64,000 nt of DNA from Halorarum salinum (lineage in GTDB: Archaea > Halobacteriota > Halobacteria > Halobacteriales > Haloferacaceae), in contig NZ_CP058579.1 in the NCBI RefSeq assembly GCF_013402875.1, forward strand, positions 1,550,001-1,614,000. The letters run 5' to 3'. Position numbers and translations under genes: made by a program. Below, piece by piece: positions 59,314 through 64,000 of the stretch (the first letter of the stretch is position 1; each line of letters opens with the position of its first letter). Below the pieces are notes generated by a model. It saw only the letters and a list, made by a program, of their open reading frames with translations, searched no databases and had not been told where the DNA came from.

Positions 59314-60389
59314 TGGCCGCGGCCGTCACGCTCCAGCAGATGCTGCCCGAGACCATCGCGGACCTGCTCCCGTTCGGCGGGCTGGCGGCCGACGTCGTCG
59401 GCGCGCTGATCGGGGCGTTCCTCGTCGCCAACTTCCTGCTCATCAACACGGCCGTCGCCGGCCCGTGGGCGAAACGGAAGATCACGGCGGCGTTCACCGA
59501 CCGCATCGCGGTGAACCGCATCGGGCCGTTCGGGCTGTTCGTCATCGTGGCCGACGCGGTCCGCCTGCTCTCGAAGGAGCTCATCATCCCGGAGGGCGCC
59601 GATCGACCGGCGTTCGACATCGGGCCGCTGCTCATCCCCTTCTCCGCGCTGCTCGGCTTCGCGGTCATCCCGATGGGGAGCGGCATCCAGCTCGCGGACC
59701 CGGAGACCGGGCTCGCGTTCGCGTTCGCCGCGTCCTCGATCGCCTCGCTCGGGCTGGTGATGATGGGCTACGCGTCGAACAACAAGTACTCGCTGCTGGG
59801 GGGGCTCCGCGCGGTGGCCTCGAACATCGCCTACGAGATCCCGCTCATCGTCACGGCGCTGTCGGTGGTGCTTTTCACCGGGACGCTCCAGACGAGCCAG
59901 ATCGTCGCCCAGCAGACCGAGCCGTTCGTGGCGCTGGGCGGGCTGACGATCCCGACGTGGTTCGCGTTCGTCAACCCGTTCGCGTTCGCGCTGTTCACGG
60001 CGGCCAACCTCGCGGAGGTCGGACGGAACCCGTTCGACGTGCCCGAGGCGCCGACCGAGATCGTCGCCGGCTTCCAGACGGAGTACAGCTCGGTGTACTT
60101 CGTGCTCATCTACCTCGGGGAGTTCATCCACATCTTCCTCGGGGGCGCGCTGGCGGCGACGCTGTTCCTCGGCGGCGGTTCCGCGCCGATCGCGGCGCTG
60201 AACGTGATCCCCGGCATCGTCTGGTTCACCGCGAAGATCTGGGCGTTCTTCCTGTTCACCCAGTGGGCGCGCTCGGCGATCCCGCGGCTCCGCGTGGACC
60301 AGTTCATCGAGATCGGCTGGAAGGGAATGCTGGTGCTGGCGTTCGCTAACCTCGTCCTCACGGCGATCCTCGTGGGGGTGCTCGCGTAA
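59313..60389 (+). CDS. nuoH: NADH-quinone oxidoreductase-like subunit H
   Basis: This 358-residue protein with eight to nine membrane helices links the quinone site to the proton channels. It has RIGPFGLFVIVADAVRLLSK near residue 70, LRAVASNIAYEIPLIVTALS near 170 and PFDVPEAPTEIVAGFQTEYS near 230, with the Glu-rich loop that contacts quinone. LPWxRxDQ-like PRLRVDQFIEIGWKGMLVLA lies near the end. Translation is fed by the inserted 32-codon ORF. Confidence 0.95.
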   Translation: MAAAVTLQQMLPETIADLLPFGGLAADVVGALIGAFLVANFLLINTAVAGPWAKRKITAAFTDRIAVNRIGPFGLFVIVADAVRLLSKELIIPEGADRPAFDIGPLLIPFSALLGFAVIPMGSGIQLADPETGLAFAFAASSIASLGLVMMGYASNNKYSLLGGLRAVASNIAYEIPLIVTALSVVLFTGTLQTSQIVAQQTEPFVALGGLTIPTWFAFVNPFAFALFTAANLAEVGRNPFDVPEAPTEIVAGFQTEYSSVYFVLIYLGEFIHIFLGGALAATLFLGGGSAPIAALNVIPGIVWFTAKIWAFFLFTQWARSAIPRLRVDQFIEIGWKGMLVLAFANLVLTAILVGVLA

Positions 60390-60391
60390 CC

Positions 60392-60853
60392 ATGATCGGA
60401 ATCCTCAAAGGAATGGCGACGACGATGAAGCACGCGCTGGACGGCACGACGTTCACGGTGGAGTACCCGGACGTCGCGCCCGAAGTGAGCCCCCGGTTCC
60501 GCGGGGTGCACAAGTTCTCCCAGGAGCGGTGCATCTGGTGCCGCCAGTGCGAGAACGTCTGTCCGAACGACACGATCCAGATCGTGATGGACGAACAGCG
60601 GAACGGCGAACAGTACAACCTCCACATCGGGCAGTGCATCTACTGCCGGCTGTGCGAGGAGGTGTGCCCGGTGGACGCGATCCTGCTCACCCAGAACTTC
60701 GAGTTCACCGCGGACACGAAGGACGAGTTCGTCTACAACAAGGAACAGCTGAAGAACGTCCCCTGGTACAAGGGGATCGACCCGCTCGCCTCCCGTGAAC
60801 CCGACCGCGGCGCGTGGATCGGCGAGGGCGAGGGCGAACTGGACTACCAGTAG
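60392..60853 (+). CDS. nuoI: NADH-quinone oxidoreductase-like subunit I
   Basis: This 153-residue 8Fe ferredoxin-type subunit has two C-x2-C-x2-C-x3-C-P motifs, RCIWCRQCENVCPNDTIQIV and QCIYCRLCEEVCPVDAILLT, for clusters N6a and N6b that pass electrons to NuoB. It starts 2 nt after nuoH. The following 803 nt, before nuoJ, are occupied by a dispersed repeat instead of the next subunit gene. Confidence 0.95.
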   Translation: MIGILKGMATTMKHALDGTTFTVEYPDVAPEVSPRFRGVHKFSQERCIWCRQCENVCPNDTIQIVMDEQRNGEQYNLHIGQCIYCRLCEEVCPVDAILLTQNFEFTADTKDEFVYNKEQLKNVPWYKGIDPLASREPDRGAWIGEGEGELDYQ

Positions 60854-60962
60854 TTCGGACGCTCCGTCGTTTCGTCCTTCGATTTCGGGTCCCGTGATTC
60901 GGCCGGTTTCGTTCGGTCGACCGTCGCAACTGCCGTAGCGACCGCGAAAGTCACGCCCCCGA

Positions 60963-61400
60963 CGTTCGGCCGAGCGACGCGGACTCGACTGTCGCTCGTA
61001 CTCGTCGTGGGTAGTCCAGCGTGACGCCCGCCCGGCCAGTCAGCCGGCGGTGGCGTCGGCAGCAGGGGTACGGTAGAGCGCCTGCTGGCGGTCGGGGCGC
61101 GTGACGCGAGCGCCCTCGTGGCGCGAGCATTCGCGCGCCAGGGATGAGCGAGCCGGCGCGCCCTCGTGGCGCGCCGAGCACGAGGGAATCGGCTGGGGAG
61201 GCTCACGCGAGCGAGCCTGCGAGCGAGGGTGAGTTCCGAGGAGCGTGCTCCGAGGTAACTGGTGGACTCCAGTGGGCAAGCAGTCGTGGTCTGCCCCCTA
61301 CACCAGCCGACTCGAGCGAAAACCACTCCGGAGACACGAGCGAGCGAATCGGCTGGGGAGGCGGGTGGACTCCAGTCGGCAAGCAGCGGCGGTCCGCTCG
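60963..61400 (-). repeat. Dispersed repeat, family C copy 3, inside the nuo operon
   Basis: The stretch parallels 51750-52262 in the same orientation: CGGCCGAGCGAC, GTAGTCCAGCGTGAC, GAGGCTCACGCGAGCGAG, CCGAGGTAACTGGTGGACTC and GGGCAAGCAGTC, then CACGAGCGAGCGAATCGGC and GGCAAGCAGCGGCGGTCCGCT. It is diverged by substitutions and indels from the two near-identical copies, so it is probably older or of a different subfamily. It fills most of the 803-nt gap 60854-61656 between nuoI and nuoJ. No coding frame is shared. Confidence 0.82.
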
Positions 61401-61623
61401 TTCGGGACCGGTTCGGCACGTTCGCGGGAGGTCGACCCAGTTCGTTCTTGAGCAACGAGACGGGAGCCGTTACGACCGCCCGACGGACGCCGAACCGGTA
61501 CGCACGACCGAAATTCACGGATACTGACCGCTCACCGGTCCGATCGACGCCGGCCGAATCCCACCCACACGACACGCGAAAATCACCCCAACGCACACGC
61601 ATACGCGCGAATCGTTCTCGAAA

Positions 61624-61633
61624 CCTTCAAACG
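61624..61633 (+). promoter_or_regulatory. Possible internal promoter for nuoJ
   Basis: CCTTCAAACG ends 23 nt before the ATG at 61657, in an A+T-richer stretch after the repeat. It could restore transcription of the distal nuo genes. Confidence 0.4.
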
Positions 61634-61656
61634 CCCTCCGACGGGAGTACCGCGTA

Positions 61657-61938
61657 ATGGTTGTAGAGACTATCGCGTTCGCGCTGTTCGCCCTCGTCAC
61701 GGTGGGGGCCAGCCTGGGCGTCGTCCTCGTGGAGGACGTGTGGCACTCCGCACTCCTGCTGGGGGCCGCCCTGCTGAGCGTCGCGGTGCACTACGTGATG
61801 CTGCAGGCGGAGTTCCTGGCCGCCATGCAGATCCTCGTCTACGTCGGCGGGGTGCTCGTCCTCATCACGTTCGCCGTGATGCTCGTGCGGACCGACGTTA
61901 CCGAACCCGAGACCGACGCGGAGGTGACTCGCTCGTGA
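61657..61938 (+). CDS. nuoJ: NADH-quinone oxidoreductase-like subunit J, N-terminal part
   Basis: This 93-residue protein covers the first three helices of NuoJ: ETIAFALFALVTVGASLGVV, HSALLLGAALLSVAVHYVML (with the conserved QAEFLAAMQILVYVGGVLVL). In haloarchaea NuoJ is split in two genes. The stop overlaps the GTG of the second part (GTGA). It follows the repeat insertion and may have its own promoter. Confidence 0.92.
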   Translation: MVVETIAFALFALVTVGASLGVVLVEDVWHSALLLGAALLSVAVHYVMLQAEFLAAMQILVYVGGVLVLITFAVMLVRTDVTEPETDAEVTRS

Positions 61939-62309
61939 GCCAGGATGGGGTGCGCGGGTCGAAACCCGAACTGAAGCTCGGCTCGCACCTCGTTCCCGGG
62001 CTGGCCGCCGTCGCGCTGTTCGTCGTGATGGCGGTCACCTTCCTCCAGGCGTCGTTCCCGCTCGAGGAGGCGGCTGGCTTCCCCGAAGGGGCCTCCATCA
62101 CCGCCAGCATCGGCTACGCGATGTTCAACATCAGCGGGGGTCCCGTCCCGGCCGAGGGGTTCCTCGTGGCGTTCCTCGTCATCGCGATCGCGCTGGACAT
62201 CGCCATCGACGGCGCCATCTTCCTCGCCAAGAGCGGCGAGGAGGGCGTCCTCGGGAAGGCGTTCACCGACGGCGGCTCCGACCGGGCCGGGAAGGGGGGG
62301 AACGACTGA
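61935..62309 (+). CDS. NADH-quinone oxidoreductase-like subunit J, C-terminal part
   Basis: From GTG at 61935, 124 residues: helices 4 and 5 of NuoJ (GLAAVALFVVMAVTFLQASF; GFLVAFLVIAIALDIAIDGA) plus a hydrophilic tail. It is translationally coupled to the upstream half and its stop overlaps the nuoK start. A frame that stays open further upstream is a shadow of nuoJ1. Confidence 0.85.
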   Translation: MSQDGVRGSKPELKLGSHLVPGLAAVALFVVMAVTFLQASFPLEEAAGFPEGASITASIGYAMFNISGGPVPAEGFLVAFLVIAIALDIAIDGAIFLAKSGEEGVLGKAFTDGGSDRAGKGGND

Positions 62310-62611
62310 TGGTCCCCCCGCAGTACTACCTGGTGCTCGCGGCCGCCGTGTTCTGTATCGGCGTGTTCGGCCTGCTCACTCGCCGGAACGCGCTGCTGTT
62401 CCTCATGTCAGTGGAACTCATGCTCAACGCCGCGAACATCAACCTCGTCGCGTTCTCCCAGTTCTGGGGGAACGTCACGGGCCAGACGTTCGTGCTGTTC
62501 ACGATGGCGCTCGCCGCGGCGGAGGTCGCGGTCGGGCTCGGTATCATCCTGGTGCTGTACCGGAACTTCGCGGGCGTCGACGTCACCGACGCGACGACGA
62601 TGAGGTGGTAA
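62309..62611 (+). CDS. nuoK: NADH-quinone oxidoreductase-like subunit K
   Basis: This 100-residue subunit with three helices has LFLMSVELMLNAANINLVAF (conserved Glu in helix 2) and FTMALAAAEVAVGLGIILVL (second Glu in helix 3). These Glu residues form part of the proton path. It starts on the last base of the nuoJ2 stop and precedes nuoL by one nucleotide. Confidence 0.95.
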   Translation: MVPPQYYLVLAAAVFCIGVFGLLTRRNALLFLMSVELMLNAANINLVAFSQFWGNVTGQTFVLFTMALAAAEVAVGLGIILVLYRNFAGVDVTDATTMRW

Positions 62612-62612
62612 G

Positions 62613-64000
62613 ATGGCGGGTGCATTCGACTACGCGCCGGCGATCGTCCTGCTCCCGTTCCTGTCGTTCCTGCTCTCGCTCGGGGGCTCGCTCCACGGCG
62701 AGGGGAAGGGGGTCCTCCCCAAGGGCGGCGCGCTCGGGGGGATCGCGGCGACCGCCGGTTCGCTGCTGCTCTCGATCTGGGTGGCACTGACCGTCGCGGG
62801 CGGGAACGTTCACGACGAGACGATCTACACGTGGGCCGCCGCGGGCGACCTCGAACTCACGTTCGGGCTGCTGCTCGACCCGCTCTCGGCGCTGATGCTC
62901 GTCATCGTCTCGCTGATCGCGCTGCTGGTCCACGTGTTCTCGCTCGGCTACATGAACGACGAGGGCGAGACGGGCCTCCCGCGCTACTACGCCGGACTCG
63001 GCCTGTTCACCGCCTCCATGCTCGGGTTCGTCGTCGCCGACAACCTGCTCATGGCGTTCATGTTCTTCGAGCTCGTCGGGCTCTGCTCGTTCCTGCTCAT
63101 CGGCTTCCACTTCCGGGAGCCCGGCCCGCCGTCGGCCGCGAAGAAGGCGTTCCTCGTCACCCGCTTCGGGGACTACTTCTTCCTCGTCGGCGTGGTGGCC
63201 GTCTTCGCCACCTTCGGCACGGCGCAGTTCGCGGGCGAGGGGTCGTTCCCCGCGCTCGCGGCCGCTGCGCTCGACGGGAACGCCTCGGTGACCACGTACC
63301 TCGGGCTCGCCCCCGAGGCGTGGTTCACGGTCGTCGGCCTGCTGATCCTCGGCGGGGTCGTCGGCAAGTCCGCGCAGTTCCCGCTCCACACCTGGCTCCC
63401 CGACGCGATGGAGGGCCCGACTCCGGTCTCGGCGCTCATCCACGCGGCGACGATGGTCGCGGCGGGGGTCTACCTCGTCGCCCGGATGTACGGCTTCTAC
63501 GCCGTCTCCCCGACCGCGCTCGGCGTCATCGCGCTGGTCGGCGGGTTCACCGCGCTGTTCGCGGGCACGATGGGGCTCGTGAAGCGCGAACTGAAGCAGG
63601 TGCTCGCGTACTCCACCATCTCACAGTACGGCTACATGATGCTCGCGCTGGGCGCGGGCGGCTACGTCGCGGCGACGTTCCACCTCATGACCCACGCGTT
63701 CTTCAAGGCGCTGCTGTTCCTCGGCGCCGGGTCGGTCATCATCGCGATGCACCACAACGAGAACATGTGGGACATGGGCGGGCTGAAGGGGAAGATGCCC
63801 GTCACCTACTACACGTTCCTCGCCGGGTCGCTCGCGCTCGCGGGCATCTTCCCGTTCGCGGGGTTCTGGTCGAAGGACGAGGTGCTCTACGAGGCGCTCG
63901 CGCACGGCCTCGGCGGGACGCCGCTGCTGTTGCTCGGCTACGCGATGGGGCTGCTCGCAGTGCCCGTCACGGCGTTCTACACGTTCCGGATGGTGGCGCT
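62613..64000 (+). CDS. nuoL: NADH-quinone oxidoreductase-like subunit L, 3' end cut by window
   Basis: About 462 residues are visible from ATG at 62613. The antiporter-like domain is clear: LLLDPLSALMLVIVSLIALL, FMFFELVGLCSFLLIGFHFR (with the conserved Glu), KAFLVTRFGDYFFLVGVVAV, KSAQFPLHTWLPDAMEGPTP with VSALIHAATMVAAGVYLVAR, and VKRELKQVLAYSTISQYGYM. NuoL is a distal proton pump of the membrane arm. The C-terminal helices and lateral helix lie beyond the window. Confidence 0.95.
   Translation, partial: MAGAFDYAPAIVLLPFLSFLLSLGGSLHGEGKGVLPKGGALGGIAATAGSLLLSIWVALTVAGGNVHDETIYTWAAAGDLELTFGLLLDPLSALMLVIVSLIALLVHVFSLGYMNDEGETGLPRYYAGLGLFTASMLGFVVADNLLMAFMFFELVGLCSFLLIGFHFREPGPPSAAKKAFLVTRFGDYFFLVGVVAVFATFGTAQFAGEGSFPALAAAALDGNASVTTYLGLAPEAWFTVVGLLILGGVVGKSAQFPLHTWLPDAMEGPTPVSALIHAATMVAAGVYLVARMYGFYAVSPTALGVIALVGGFTALFAGTMGLVKRELKQVLAYSTISQYGYMMLALGAGGYVAATFHLMTHAFFKALLFLGAGSVIIAMHHNENMWDMGGLKGKMPVTYYTFLAGSLALAGIFPFAGFWSKDEVLYEALAHGLGGTPLLLLGYAMGLLAVPVTAFYTFRMVA

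Noticed and set aside
60844-61602. A 252-residue minus-strand gene in the nuoI-nuoJ gap
   Set aside because: Arg/Pro/Ser-rich sequence without domains, lying over the family C repeat; no promoter or ribosome-binding site.

Overview
The window looks like a chromosomal segment of an extremely halophilic archaeon (class Halobacteria). The G+C content is very high, the predicted proteins are rich in Asp and Glu, and many genes have a TATA-like box 25-30 nt before an ATG or GTG, as expected for leaderless transcripts. It also carries an elongator tRNA-Met split by a 74-nt intron, a PGF-CTERM surface protein, amphi-Trp, DUF7563-like and HTH_10 proteins, and a Nuo complex with fused NuoCD. I cannot place the genus. 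I see no transposase, integrase, phage gene or CRISPR array.

Layout. 0-8.4 kb: a partial PH-like protein, the intron-bearing tRNA, a siroheme nitrite/sulfite reductase with a small partner, an HpcH/HpaI aldolase, several very small membrane proteins, a DUF1684 protein, a PGF-CTERM protein and an HTH_10 regulator. 8.5-21.7 kb: the sucC-sucD operon, a FemAB-like acyltransferase, a quinone oxidoreductase, an SDR enzyme, MutY, a class III aminotransferase, an MgtC/DUF4010 membrane protein, an AI-2E family exporter and a PadR regulator. 21.8-26.3 kb: amphi-Trp protein, cytochrome oxidase subunit II diverging from a fused heme synthase and its membrane partner, and an Rdx protein. 26.3-43.2 kb: methyltransferase, aldo/keto reductase, ABC exporter, FAD monooxygenase, HtrA-like protease, KDPG aldolase, DUF4349 lipoprotein, NiCoT-like transporter, S9 peptidase, a CARF-like regulator, EamA transporter, macro-domain protein, FNT channel and an Old Yellow Enzyme. 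43.2-49.6 kb: a Hel308-type helicase without its C-terminal domain, then (all minus strand) a cobalt-type nitrile hydratase operon with a His-tailed accessory protein and a translationally coupled beta-propeller, then a glutamine-rich protein. 50-56.2 kb: ribH plus an aminotransferase, an Agl23-like membrane protein, and purK-purE. 56.4 kb to the end: nuoA-B-CD-H-I-J1-J2-K-L, with nuoL cut by the window edge.

The most unusual property is noncoding. A mosaic family of palindrome-rich intergenic elements occupies most of the long gaps. Two near-identical copies of about 410 bp lie in inverted orientation 23 kb apart. A third, diverged copy of about 440 bp separates nuoI from nuoJ inside the respiratory operon. 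A 98-nt palindromic insert separates nuoCD from nuoH but keeps translational coupling through a 32-codon ORF. Another element, with a perfect 21-bp inverted repeat, separates the two nitrile hydratase subunit genes. One gap holds five perfect 9-10 bp hairpins in 254 nt, and a different 97-nt palindromic element sits twice between convergent genes. These repeats, the glutamine-rich protein and the extended nitrile hydratase operon are the strongest leads for something undescribed.
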